Shown here one piece after another: positions 55,980 through 63,862 of a DNA stretch of 64,000 nucleotides (positions within the stretch are counted from its first letter, which is position 1; each line of letters opens with the position of its first letter). Below the pieces are notes generated by a model that saw only the letters and a program-made list of their open reading frames with translations, was not told the DNA's origin and searched no databases. Source of the DNA: Caenimonas sedimenti (GTDB taxonomy: Bacteria > Pseudomonadota > Gammaproteobacteria > Burkholderiales > Burkholderiaceae_C); contig NZ_VOBQ01000016.1 in the NCBI RefSeq assembly GCF_007833165.1, positions 62,001 to 126,000 on the forward strand. The letters are read 5' to 3'. Made by a program: the position numbers and the translations under genes.

Positions 55980-56963
55980 ATGACGATGCGCCGGCGTGCA
56001 GCCCTGCGGGGCCTGGGTGGACTTTCCCTGGCGGCTTTGGCTGCACCGGCGCTGGGCCAGGCCGGGTGGCCCAACAAGCCGGTCCGCTACATCGTTCCCT
56101 TTGCACCCGGCGGCACCACGGACATCCTGGCTCGCATGGTCGGCGAGAAGCTCGGCACGGCGCTGGGGCAGACCATCGTCATCGAGAACAAGGCCGGGCA
56201 GGGCGGCTCGATCGGCGCCGCGGAACTCGCCCGGGCCGCACCGGACGGCTACACGATCGGCGGCGGCACGATCAGCTCGCACGCGATCAATGCCTCGCTG
56301 TACAGCAAGCTGAGCTACGACCCCATCACCAGCTTCGCACCGATCACGCTGTACGCGACGCAGCCGAACATCCTGCTGGTGCACCCCAGCGTGCCGGCCA
56401 ACACGATGGCGGAATTCGTCCGGCTCGCCAAGGCCAGCCCGAACAAGTATTCCTTCGGTTCCGCCGGCAACGGGACCTCGCAGCACATCTCGGGCGAGCT
56501 GTTCAAGACCATGGCGGGCATCTCCATGCAGCACGTCCCCTACAAGGGCAGCGGCCCCATGATGACCGACCTGCTGGGCGGCAACCTGCTGGTGGCGGTG
56601 GACAACATCGCGACCGCGATCCCGCACATGAAGGCCGGCAAGCTGCGCGGGCTGGCGGTGACGACGGCCGCTCGCTCGTCGGCCGCGCCCGAGGTGCCGA
56701 CCATGGCCGAGTCGGGGCTGGCCGGTTATGAACTGAGCTCCTGGCAGGCGGTGTTCGCGCCGGCCGGCACACCACAACCCATCGTGGACCGCCTGTACAC
56801 GGAGATCGCAAAGATCCTGAAGATGCCCGACATCCAGAAGCGCTTCAGCGAACTCGGGCTGGACGCGAGCGGCATGCCGCCGCAGGAGCTGGCGGCGCTG
56901 GTGAAGTCCGACGTGCCGCGGCTCGGCAAGGTCGTGAAGGACAGCGGGGCCAAGGCCGACTGA
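55980..56963 (+). CDS. Bug-family tripartite tricarboxylate-type solute-binding protein
   Basis: The 327-residue protein has a signal peptide (twin-arginine-like MTMRRRAALRGLGGL) and the Bug/TctC core WPNKPVRYIVPFAPGGTTD near residues 29-47. Bug proteins bind carboxylates and are hugely expanded in Burkholderiales, often without transporter genes alongside, as here. AAGGAG lies upstream. Ligand unknown. Confidence 0.9.
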   Translation: MTMRRRAALRGLGGLSLAALAAPALGQAGWPNKPVRYIVPFAPGGTTDILARMVGEKLGTALGQTIVIENKAGQGGSIGAAELARAAPDGYTIGGGTISSHAINASLYSKLSYDPITSFAPITLYATQPNILLVHPSVPANTMAEFVRLAKASPNKYSFGSAGNGTSQHISGELFKTMAGISMQHVPYKGSGPMMTDLLGGNLLVAVDNIATAIPHMKAGKLRGLAVTTAARSSAAPEVPTMAESGLAGYELSSWQAVFAPAGTPQPIVDRLYTEIAKILKMPDIQKRFSELGLDASGMPPQELAALVKSDVPRLGKVVKDSGAKAD

Positions 56964-57086
56964 TCCGGGCCCGGGCGGGGGCGCCGGGGCGCCACCCCTC
57001 GTCGTCTAGAATACGCGGTTGCCCGCGGCACTCCGCGCATTTCGCGCCGGAGGCATCGCCGAGCGGGCCTCCCCCACCGCACTCCG

Positions 57087-58355
57087 ATGGCATTGATCGT
57101 TCACAAATACGGCGGCACGTCGATGGGCTCCACCGAGCGCATCCGCAACGTCGCCAAACGCGTGGCCAAGTGGGCCCGCGCCGGCCACCAGATGGTGGTC
57201 GTTCCCAGCGCCATGAGCGGCGAGACCAACCGCCTGCTCGGCCTGGCGAAGGAACTCGCGCCGCAGAAGCAGGACGACGCCGTCACCCGCGAAATGGACA
57301 TGCTCGCCTCCACCGGCGAGCAGGTGTCCGTGGCCTTGCTGTCGCTGGCCCTGCAAGCCGAGGGCATGCAGGCCGTGAGCTACGCCGGCTGGCAGGTGCC
57401 CATCCGCACCAACAGCGCGTTCACCAAGGCCCGCATCGAATCCATCGACGACAAGCGGGTGCGCGCCGATCTCGCCGCCGGCAAGGTCGTGATCGTCACC
57501 GGCTTCCAGGGCGTGGACGACCACGGCAACATCACCACGCTCGGCCGCGGCGGCAGCGACACCTCGGCCGTGGCCGTGGCGGCCGCGATGAAGGCCGCCG
57601 AGTGCCTGATCTACACCGACGTCGACGGGGTCTACACGACCGACCCCCGTGTCGTGCCCGAGGCGCGCCGCCTCACCACCGTGAGCTTCGAGGAGATGCT
57701 GGAGATGGCATCCATGGGCTCCAAGGTGCTGCAGATCCGTTCGGTCGAGTTCGCCGGCAAGTACCAGGTCCGGCTGCGCGTGCTGTCGAGCTTCACCCCG
57801 TGGGACATACCCATCGAGGAAGAGTCCGCTTCCGGCACGCTGATCACTTTTGAGGAAGACGAGAAAATGGAACAGGCCGTCGTATCCGGCATCGCGTTCA
57901 ATCGCGACGAAGCGAAAATCTCCGTGCTGGGCGTGCCCGACCGTCCAGGCATCGCGTACCAGATCCTGGGGGCCGTGGCCGATGCCAACATCGAGGTCGA
58001 CGTCATCATCCAGAACGTTAGCCACGACGGCAAGACGGACTTCAGCTTCACGGTGCATCGCAACGACTACGCGCGCTGCCTGGACGTGCTGAAGACCAGG
58101 GTGGTGCCGACGCTCGGCACCGACCGCGTCGAAGGCGACACGAAGATCTGCAAGGTGTCGATCGTCGGCATCGGCATGCGCAGCCACGTGGGCATCGCCG
58201 CCAAGATGTTCCGCGCGCTGTCCGAAGAGGGCATCAACATCCAGATGATCTCCACCAGCGAGATCAAGACGTCGGTCGTGATCGACGAGAAGTACATGGA
58301 ACTGGCGGTGCGGGCGCTGCATCGCGCCTTTGACCTCGACCAGCCGGCCGGCTGA
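57087..58355 (+). CDS. lysC: Aspartate kinase
   Basis: The 422-residue enzyme has the N-terminal kinase motif KYGGTSMG (residues 6-13), GRGGSDTSAVA, and two C-terminal ACT domains (after about residue 265) for feedback regulation by lysine/threonine. It commits aspartate to lysine, threonine and methionine synthesis. A leader hairpin GCCCGC/GCGGGC spans about 57018-57066 just before the start. Confidence 0.96.
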   Translation: MALIVHKYGGTSMGSTERIRNVAKRVAKWARAGHQMVVVPSAMSGETNRLLGLAKELAPQKQDDAVTREMDMLASTGEQVSVALLSLALQAEGMQAVSYAGWQVPIRTNSAFTKARIESIDDKRVRADLAAGKVVIVTGFQGVDDHGNITTLGRGGSDTSAVAVAAAMKAAECLIYTDVDGVYTTDPRVVPEARRLTTVSFEEMLEMASMGSKVLQIRSVEFAGKYQVRLRVLSSFTPWDIPIEEESASGTLITFEEDEKMEQAVVSGIAFNRDEAKISVLGVPDRPGIAYQILGAVADANIEVDVIIQNVSHDGKTDFSFTVHRNDYARCLDVLKTRVVPTLGTDRVEGDTKICKVSIVGIGMRSHVGIAAKMFRALSEEGINIQMISTSEIKTSVVIDEKYMELAVRALHRAFDLDQPAG

Positions 58356-58403
58356 AGCGCCGAAGGCGCGACTGGCGTTCTTTCCGGCATAATCCAGGGT
58401 TCC

Positions 58404-58497
58404 GGAGCGGTGACCGAGTGGCCGAAGGTGCTCCCCTGCTAAGGGAGTATGCGGGCAAAAACCTGCATCCAGGGTTCGAATCCCTGTCGCTCCGCCA
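58404..58497 (+). tRNA. tRNA-Ser (anticodon GCT)
   Basis: Complete type-II tRNA: acceptor GGAGCGG (58404-58410)/TCGCTCC, long variable arm, anticodon GCT at 58438-58440, T-loop GGTTCGAATCC, discriminator G and encoded CCA (58495-58497). Reads AGC/AGT codons. Immediately downstream the base composition and gene types change, so it is a likely integration site of the following island. Confidence 0.97.
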
Positions 58498-58595
58498 TCA
58501 GTTCTGACGTAAGTCGTTGATTTAAAACGAAACGCGTCATCATAAAACTGATTCGACATACGCGCAACGTGTGTTCACCGCGCATCATGTAGCTC

Positions 58596-59219
58596 ATGCG
58601 CGAGTTTCCCCAGATCCTCTCTGACGCCACGGCAGCGTTGGGCCCCGAGTATTTCCAAGTCCCAATTGCCGGCCGACAGCGCCCAATCTATCGCGAGCGT
58701 GTCTATTGCTACGAGCTCTATCACCAACTCAGACGCCGGTGGCCCGAGCGAACGATCTACTCTTTGGCAGGTGAGATCGACAAGAAGGGGCATCCTCTGA
58801 TTCGAGGGAATAGATTGGACGACCTCAAGCCGGACCTGCTCGTTCACGATCCAGGCGACATGGGCGGGAACTTCGCCGTGATAGAGGTCAAGCCGGCCGA
58901 GGCGAGCACTCGTGGGTTTGAGAAGGACTTGCGCACACTCGGCGCCTTCTTGGCGCATGGCGAATACAAGTTGGGGATACTGCTTGTCTACGGGGACGAA
59001 AGCAGGGCGCCGAGGTTGGCTGCCCGTGTGGGGCAAGTCTTGACCGAACATCCCGACCAGAGCATCGAACTCTGGTGGCATCGAGCTGCAAAACGTTGCT
59101 GCTCAACCAATCCGTTTACGCTGATTTTTTGCTGCCTGGCAAAGTCATTTCTGTTTGATCCACTTGTCTCGATCCGGCACAATGAGGTGTCGAATGGGCC
59201 AATTCGCGCGCCGAACTGA
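58596..59219 (+). CDS. PD-(D/E)XK nuclease-like hypothetical protein
   Basis: No named family recognised. The 207-residue protein shows a restriction-endonuclease-like core: helix with Glu40 (YCYELYHQL), Asp80 in KPDLLVHD, and E97-x-K99 in AVIEVKPAEA, followed by an amphipathic helix and LGILLVYG strand. That is the PD-(D/E)XK pattern in the correct order. The last ~40 residues (after AAKRCC) are Cys/Phe-rich and may be abnormal read-through. It is the first gene after tRNA-Ser, AT-richer than the host genes. Confidence 0.6.
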   Translation: MREFPQILSDATAALGPEYFQVPIAGRQRPIYRERVYCYELYHQLRRRWPERTIYSLAGEIDKKGHPLIRGNRLDDLKPDLLVHDPGDMGGNFAVIEVKPAEASTRGFEKDLRTLGAFLAHGEYKLGILLVYGDESRAPRLAARVGQVLTEHPDQSIELWWHRAAKRCCSTNPFTLIFCCLAKSFLFDPLVSIRHNEVSNGPIRAPN

Positions 59220-59379
59220 CCTTTCGACCGGACGCACAGCAGTGCAGCTCTGACGCGAAGTTCGGTCCTCATCCCTTTCGCGGTTTGACTCTCTAGAAGC
59301 AATCCAGGCGAAGTGCCCAGCGCACCCAGCCAGGCCGCTGCATGCGCGTTTGACCACCGCAACCAACCTAGGAACTTTC

Positions 59380-59886
59380 ATGGCATCAGCAGCCGCAAGG
59401 AAATCCCTGCCCGAGGGCTTCACCGTCCCCTTCGCAGTCGTCCACCAATTGTCTAGACATGACTGCATCTTGGCAGCAATCGGCACCCTAACGGGCAAGA
59501 CGCTTGATGAGGTTTGGGCGGCAGCCTACAAGCTAGGCGTCCCTAAGATCGGCCAGTACTACATCAACGAACAGCATGCCGCTGCGCTCCTCATGCAACT
59601 TGGCGGCTTGGTCGCTTCACGGTGGAAGGACTTCGATTCGTTCGACGCGCTCCCCGACGTCGCGCTGATCTGGGTTGATGCAGATCCGAAAGACAGCGAA
59701 GGCATCACGGGGAGGACGATCATCTTCCATCACGTGCGCGAGGTACCTGGCAAGTACACCTCTTTCAGCTACTGCCTGGACATCTTCCAGAGCGATCCCG
59801 AGCGTCAGATCGTGGTGGACTACAAGCAGTTTGCACCAACGTCCTATATTGCGGTGACGGCCAAGCCCGCTGGAAAGGGGAAGTAG
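59380..59886 (+). CDS. Hypothetical protein, papain/C39-like fold suspected
   Basis: This 168-residue protein has no recognised family. The arrangement Cys29 in SRHDCILAAIGTLTGK, His117/His118 in RTIIFHHVREVPG, and Asp139 in QSDP recalls C39-like cysteine peptidases. ATG 59380 has AGGAA upstream; TTG 59350 is in frame. The 160-base gap before it has no gene. It is in the accessory region between a nuclease-like gene and an XRE regulator. Confidence 0.5.
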   Translation: MASAAARKSLPEGFTVPFAVVHQLSRHDCILAAIGTLTGKTLDEVWAAAYKLGVPKIGQYYINEQHAAALLMQLGGLVASRWKDFDSFDALPDVALIWVDADPKDSEGITGRTIIFHHVREVPGKYTSFSYCLDIFQSDPERQIVVDYKQFAPTSYIAVTAKPAGKGK

Positions 59887-59905
59887 CCAGCGAAGCGAAT
59901 CGGAA

Positions 59906-60205
59906 TCAGGCCTTGCGGCGTGGCAGTGTCGTGGGGTCGAGTGGGCGCATCAATTCTTCGCTGGGCACGTGGAGCCCCACGGCAAGACGCCACACATTGA
60001 ACAGCGAGAGATTGCGAACGCCGCGCTCAATGCCTCCGACATAGCTCGGGCTGAGGGACGAGCGGTAGGCGAGTTCCTCAATCGACAGCTCACGTTCGGT
60101 TCTCAGCGCCCGAACCCCAGCGCCAAAGGTTCGAAGAACCTGGTCGCGCTCCTTCTGCGCTTCCCGCGACAGTGCGTGGGAAGGATTCGACGCAGACCGA
60201 GGCAT
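59906..60205 (-). CDS. XRE-family HTH transcriptional regulator
   Basis: The 99-residue protein is mostly one XRE helix-turn-helix (residues about 35-85, LSIEELAYRSSLSPSYVGGIERG). Such single-domain regulators repress their own divergent promoter in mobile elements. The 107-base gap to the lipoprotein gene holds three copies of an 11-12 base element. ATG 60205 is chosen; GTG 60229 in frame would overlap the operator. Confidence 0.85.
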   Translation of the reverse strand: MPRSASNPSHALSREAQKERDQVLRTFGAGVRALRTERELSIEELAYRSSLSPSYVGGIERGVRNLSLFNVWRLAVGLHVPSEELMRPLDPTTLPRRKA

Positions 60206-60227
60206 CCGAGAAGTTTCCCCGCGATGC

Positions 60228-60292
60228 ACTATCAGTACCAGACACTATCAGTACTGTCTATGGCAAGATTCAAGCCGAGGAGTACTGATAGT
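60228..60292. promoter_or_regulatory. Triple operator for the XRE regulator
   Basis: ACTATCAGTAC occurs directly at 60228-60238 and 60244-60254 (the latter extended to ACTATCAGTACT, 60255) and inverted as AGTACTGATAGT at 60281-60292. Centred in the divergent gap, next to both gene starts. The core CAGTACTG (60249-60256) is itself palindromic. Classic layout for XRE autorepression and control of the lipoprotein gene. Confidence 0.7.
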
Positions 60293-60312
60293 CAACAAAC
60301 AGAGGGGTTTGA

Positions 60313-61134
60313 ATGAGCACAACTCGCATTCGTGGCGGTGCAACTCTGGGCGCCGCATTCCTGGCTTGCTCGCTGGTCGCTTGTGGCACCAAGCCGCCTG
60401 AGTGCAACGACCCGCAAGCTGTTGCGACAGCCAAGGAGATTGTGATCGCTGAAACACGCAGGGCACTGGAAGCGCGCTACGCGCGTTTCCCCGCCGACGT
60501 CAAGAGGAAGTTGGAGACTGATGTCGTCAGCTACATGAACACTTTGGACGTGAAGCTGGATGAGATCGTGAGCAACGGCTACAGCAGCGAATCCAAGAAG
60601 AACTCCTGCGGGGGCAAGTTGACCGTCGCCAGCAAGGAGGGCGCGGCCTATTCAGTTCGCACCGGCTACACCTTGCAGGCCATCGCTGAGGGGGGCGGGA
60701 AGTTCTACATGGAAATGGACAACGCCGCGACGCTTGTTGCGGCTGCGGCGCAGAACTTCGAGGTTCAACTCGTGGACAGGCAGATTCGCGAGGAGAACGT
60801 CCGAAAGCAAGCACCTGCTCCTCCTGCCGATCCTGCGTCACTCGATGCTGCCGGTGAGTTCAAGAGCGGTGAGGGCAGCGTGCGATTGGAGCGCCACAGC
60901 GACACGATCAACTTCGCCATCAATTCCGCCATCGACCACCACACGTGCGAACTGAAGGGGCAAGCCCGACTTTCAGGATTGGTGGCCCAGTCGGGGCCGA
61001 TCAGCAAGGACAACGCGTGTGAAGTCACCTTGAAGTTCGGGCCTCCCGGCACCGTCGAAATCGAAACGAAAGAGTGTTCCTACTACTGCGGTCAGATGGC
61101 GACTGGTTCGATGGACGCCACGTACAAGAAGTAG
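60313..61134 (+). CDS. Hypothetical lipoprotein
   Basis: The 273-residue protein has a lipobox LVAC (Cys24) after a hydrophobic signal, then a helical segment and a Cys-containing C-terminal half (HTCELKGQ, NACEVTLK, SYYCGQM). No family recognised. GAGGGG lies upstream. Its promoter region contains the XRE operator. Confidence 0.75.
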   Translation: MSTTRIRGGATLGAAFLACSLVACGTKPPECNDPQAVATAKEIVIAETRRALEARYARFPADVKRKLETDVVSYMNTLDVKLDEIVSNGYSSESKKNSCGGKLTVASKEGAAYSVRTGYTLQAIAEGGGKFYMEMDNAATLVAAAAQNFEVQLVDRQIREENVRKQAPAPPADPASLDAAGEFKSGEGSVRLERHSDTINFAINSAIDHHTCELKGQARLSGLVAQSGPISKDNACEVTLKFGPPGTVEIETKECSYYCGQMATGSMDATYKK

Positions 61135-61207
61135 CACTGCGCGCCGCGCATGCACTTTCCGGCGATGCCGGTGAGCCATACACAGATCAACAGGAGAGGA
61201 GATCAAA

Positions 61208-62464
61208 ATGAGAGAAGGATTGGTCCAATCTTCAGTCAGCATGTCCGTCGCCGACTTGGCCAAGCATGCCATACGTCCAATACTTCGGCACGCGCCGCGA
61301 GCCTTTGCCAGTGCGAGTCGCGCAACGGCGCGAATGAGCCTGATCGGCACGGTCATGTTCGCTGCCGCTGGAGCGTGCGCACAGATCCTGCCGAGTCAGG
61401 GAACGACGCCGTCCGCGCCGGACGAATGGCTTTTCGGGACCGGGCCGAACTGGTACTACCGTGCTTCCCCTTCGCCAGTCCCGCGCGAGATCGTCTTCCG
61501 TAAGCCGTCGGCCGATGAAGAAGAGGTCGTTAGAAAGGCGCAGGCGCTTCTAACCAACAGCTCGGGCAAGGCAATGGCCTTGATGAACGGCAACGAACTG
61601 GTCTGGTACGGCTTCAAGCCGCCAGCATCTCGGTCGCGGTTCTACCACGGGTTCTCCATGGGAAAGACCCTCACGGCGCTGGCCGTCGGCAAGGCGATTT
61701 GTAGCGGGAAGCTCACACTCGACACCGTGACCGGCGACGTGCTGCCAGAACTCAAAGCAGCCGACATCGGTGCGGCCACCGTTCGCGACCTGCTGCGAAT
61801 GTCCTCCGGCACGTGGGTGGGCAACAAGGACAGTACGGTCTGGAGCAAGGAGGAGAGGGAGGCCGTCGATTCTGGGCGCATGAACTGGCTGCAGTTTCTC
61901 GCGACATCCCCTGCTGGCATGGCCGAGAAGGGCGTGTTCGGCAAGCGCAAGCCGGGCTTAGACTTTCAGTACAACAGTACCTCCCCGTTGACCCTTGGGC
62001 TCATCCTTCAACGCACAACGGGCATGACCTATGCCAGATGGGTCGAGCAGGAAGTCCTGCACGCCGCCGGTACTTCGTCTCCCTCCATCGTGGGACAGGA
62101 TCGCAGCGAGCTGGGGCAGGCAGACGGAACGATCCGCATGACGTTCGACGATTGGCTCAGGATGGCCTCCTACATCTCGGAGAGTCAGAAGGCGACCGGC
62201 TGCTTCGGAGACTTTGTGCGCGAAGCGTTCACCACGCAGATCACGGACCGCCCGAAGACGGAGCGCATTGGCTTTCTGGGATACGGCTACTTGACGTGGA
62301 TTGGCACGCTGCCGACTCCGCGTTCAGCCTGGCTGGTCGGATACGGCGGGCAGCGCATCGCCACCAACCCCTCGAACTCTCGCATGCTTATCGTCTTCAG
62401 CAACGTCGAGAACTACATGCCGGAAGTTGCGAAGCTCTACGGGGACTGGGCCAAGCTGCCATAG
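61208..62464 (+). CDS. Serine hydrolase, class C beta-lactamase fold
   Basis: The 418-residue protein has the S-x-x-K motif at Ser150-Lys153 (FSMGKTLTAL), Y-x-N-like Tyr255-Asn256-Ser (FQYNSTSP), and a third Gly-rich motif YGGQRI near residue 380. A hydrophobic segment at 42-58 ends in AGAC, a possible lipobox. Family members are esterases, peptidases or beta-lactamases; resistance function is not implied. AGGAG precedes ATG 61208. Confidence 0.85.
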   Translation: MREGLVQSSVSMSVADLAKHAIRPILRHAPRAFASASRATARMSLIGTVMFAAAGACAQILPSQGTTPSAPDEWLFGTGPNWYYRASPSPVPREIVFRKPSADEEEVVRKAQALLTNSSGKAMALMNGNELVWYGFKPPASRSRFYHGFSMGKTLTALAVGKAICSGKLTLDTVTGDVLPELKAADIGAATVRDLLRMSSGTWVGNKDSTVWSKEEREAVDSGRMNWLQFLATSPAGMAEKGVFGKRKPGLDFQYNSTSPLTLGLILQRTTGMTYARWVEQEVLHAAGTSSPSIVGQDRSELGQADGTIRMTFDDWLRMASYISESQKATGCFGDFVREAFTTQITDRPKTERIGFLGYGYLTWIGTLPTPRSAWLVGYGGQRIATNPSNSRMLIVFSNVENYMPEVAKLYGDWAKLP

Positions 62465-62550
62465 CAAGCGACCAGATGCGTGAAGGCGGCGGGACACCCT
62501 GTACTTCCGCCGCATCCCATAGGCGCTAGAGCGCTTCCATAAACCACTCC

Positions 62551-62583
62551 GCGCGCCAAGCCACCAAAGGCTTGGCGCGCTTT
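62551..62583 (+). terminator. Intrinsic terminator after the serine hydrolase gene
   Basis: A perfect 12-bp stem GCGCGCCAAGCC/GGCTTGGCGCGC (62551-62580) with 6-base loop followed by TTT. Ends 18 bases before the next gene's start, so the following small genes are transcribed separately or by read-through. Confidence 0.8.
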
Positions 62584-62600
62584 GCCATGGAGATTCACCA

Positions 62601-62939
62601 ATGACAAAGCAAAAGCGCAAGCGTATCGCGATTGATCAGCCACCGCGGACAGCAGGAAAGGTCCTGTTCGGCTTGGGAGCGGTGTACTCCTCTCCGGGGG
62701 TCCTCAAACTTCTTGCGAAGCACGGCCGCATGACTGCCGAGCTTCTCGCGTTCCACCAAGGGGGAATGTGGGGCGAGGTGAGCGAGCAAGACGCACAGGC
62801 GAACGACCGTGCTGTCAAGCAAGGCGACCTCATCCGCTCGGTGATAGTGGTCGCAGGTGTGAAGATCTATGTGATCACTGAACGCGAGGGGGCGGACGGC
62901 GTGCGGCCTGCAACCACGCTGTTACTCGGAAGCGAGTAA
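62601..62939 (+). CDS. Small mobile-element-type protein, paralogue A
   Basis: The 112-residue protein shares with the product of 63509-63859 the pattern GExxxxDxxANDRAxxxGxxIxSxxxVxGxxxYxITE ... DGxRxATTLLxxSE. Short proteins of this look are common on integrative elements and plasmids, often near antirestriction genes; function unknown. Followed after 4 bases by a HAD gene. Confidence 0.7.
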   Translation: MTKQKRKRIAIDQPPRTAGKVLFGLGAVYSSPGVLKLLAKHGRMTAELLAFHQGGMWGEVSEQDAQANDRAVKQGDLIRSVIVVAGVKIYVITEREGADGVRPATTLLLGSE

Positions 62940-62943
62940 AGCA

Positions 62944-63399
62944 ATGGCAAACCAATGCGAGGAAAGGAGATGCCCACAGCCCGCGAGAGTGCTCATGTTG
63001 GACTTCGACGGCGTCCTGCATCCCGCTCAAGGTGCCAACGTTCCCGAGTTCCAGCGTACCGCCATGCTCGCGTCGGCCCTTGCCGGATCGGATTGCCGGA
63101 TTGTGATCTCCTCGACCTGGCGCGACCACTATCCGGTAGACGTGCTGGCTCGACGTCTTGGCGATTCGCTCGGTGCCAGGGTGATCGGCGTCCTTGGGCC
63201 AGATGGCCGAGGCCCCTACGTGCGCTACCAGAACATCTTGCGCTGGCTCGCCGCGAACCCATGGTGCACCGACTGGCGGGCGCTGGACGATGCGGCAAGC
63301 GAGTTCCCTACTGGCTTATCTGAACTGATTTTGTGCGACGGGCGCGTGGGGCTCGATCACCCACAGGTCACTGCGCTGCGCCGCTGGCTTCGCGGCTAA
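62944..63399 (+). CDS. HAD-superfamily protein (RNA-repair-associated HAD type)
   Basis: The 151-residue protein has HAD motif I DFDGVLHP (residues 19-26), motif II ISSTWRDHYP and an acidic ALDDAAS segment near 111-117. The closest pattern I know is the HAD domain of Swiss-army-knife RNA-repair proteins. It lies between two paralogous small genes, probably cotranscribed with the first. Confidence 0.7.
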   Translation: MANQCEERRCPQPARVLMLDFDGVLHPAQGANVPEFQRTAMLASALAGSDCRIVISSTWRDHYPVDVLARRLGDSLGARVIGVLGPDGRGPYVRYQNILRWLAANPWCTDWRALDDAASEFPTGLSELILCDGRVGLDHPQVTALRRWLRG

Positions 63400-63463
63400 C
63401 CGTAGCGATCCACCTTCACCTTGCATCTCGGCCCGGTGAAACCGGCGTCGGATGCCTTCCTGC

Positions 63464-63479
63464 GCGCACCGCGGTGCGC
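63464..63479. repeat. Perfect 16-bp palindrome between HAD and small paralogue B
   Basis: GCGCACCGCGGTGCGC is fully self-complementary, in the 109-base gap before the gene at 63509. It could be an operator or an mRNA hairpin. No second copy seen in the window. Confidence 0.4.
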
Positions 63480-63508
63480 CACGCCTTCAACTTCACGAGA
63501 GGAATCAC

Positions 63509-63859
63509 ATGCCAGACTTGGACGGCGGCTCGCCCCTGGACGCCGCAGAGATCTCCCGCCTGCGCGCAGCCGGCAAACCACTCTTCGCCATGGGTAGTCA
63601 CTACGCCACGCCGGCGGTACTGCAGTTCCTCGTGGCGCGCGGGATCAGTCCCGCCAGTCTGGCCGAACGGCACTGTCGTGGCGACTATGGCGAGCTGGAC
63701 GCCGAGGACATCGCTGCCAACGACCGGGCCATCATGTGCGGGGGCCGAATTCTTAGCGCGTACCTCATCCAAGGCCGCCGTGTGTATTGCATAACCGAAG
63801 CGGTCACGGATGACGGTCTTCGCACCGCTACGACCTTGCTCTTCGCATCGGAGTACTGA
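63509..63859 (+). CDS. Small mobile-element-type protein, paralogue B
   Basis: The 116-residue paralogue of the protein encoded at 62601-62939 has GDYGELDAEDIAANDRAIM, then ILSAYLIQGRRVYCITEAV and ATTLLFASEY. GAGAGGAA precedes the ATG at 63509, which is preferred to upstream in-frame codons. It is followed 3 bases later by a GHKL ATPase gene. Confidence 0.7.
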   Translation: MPDLDGGSPLDAAEISRLRAAGKPLFAMGSHYATPAVLQFLVARGISPASLAERHCRGDYGELDAEDIAANDRAIMCGGRILSAYLIQGRRVYCITEAVTDDGLRTATTLLFASEY

Positions 63860-63862
63860 GCG

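Noticed and set aside
61208-62464. Antibiotic-resistance beta-lactamase
   Set aside because: Only the general serine-hydrolase fold is supported; motifs fit esterase/peptidase members equally and context gives no resistance cue.
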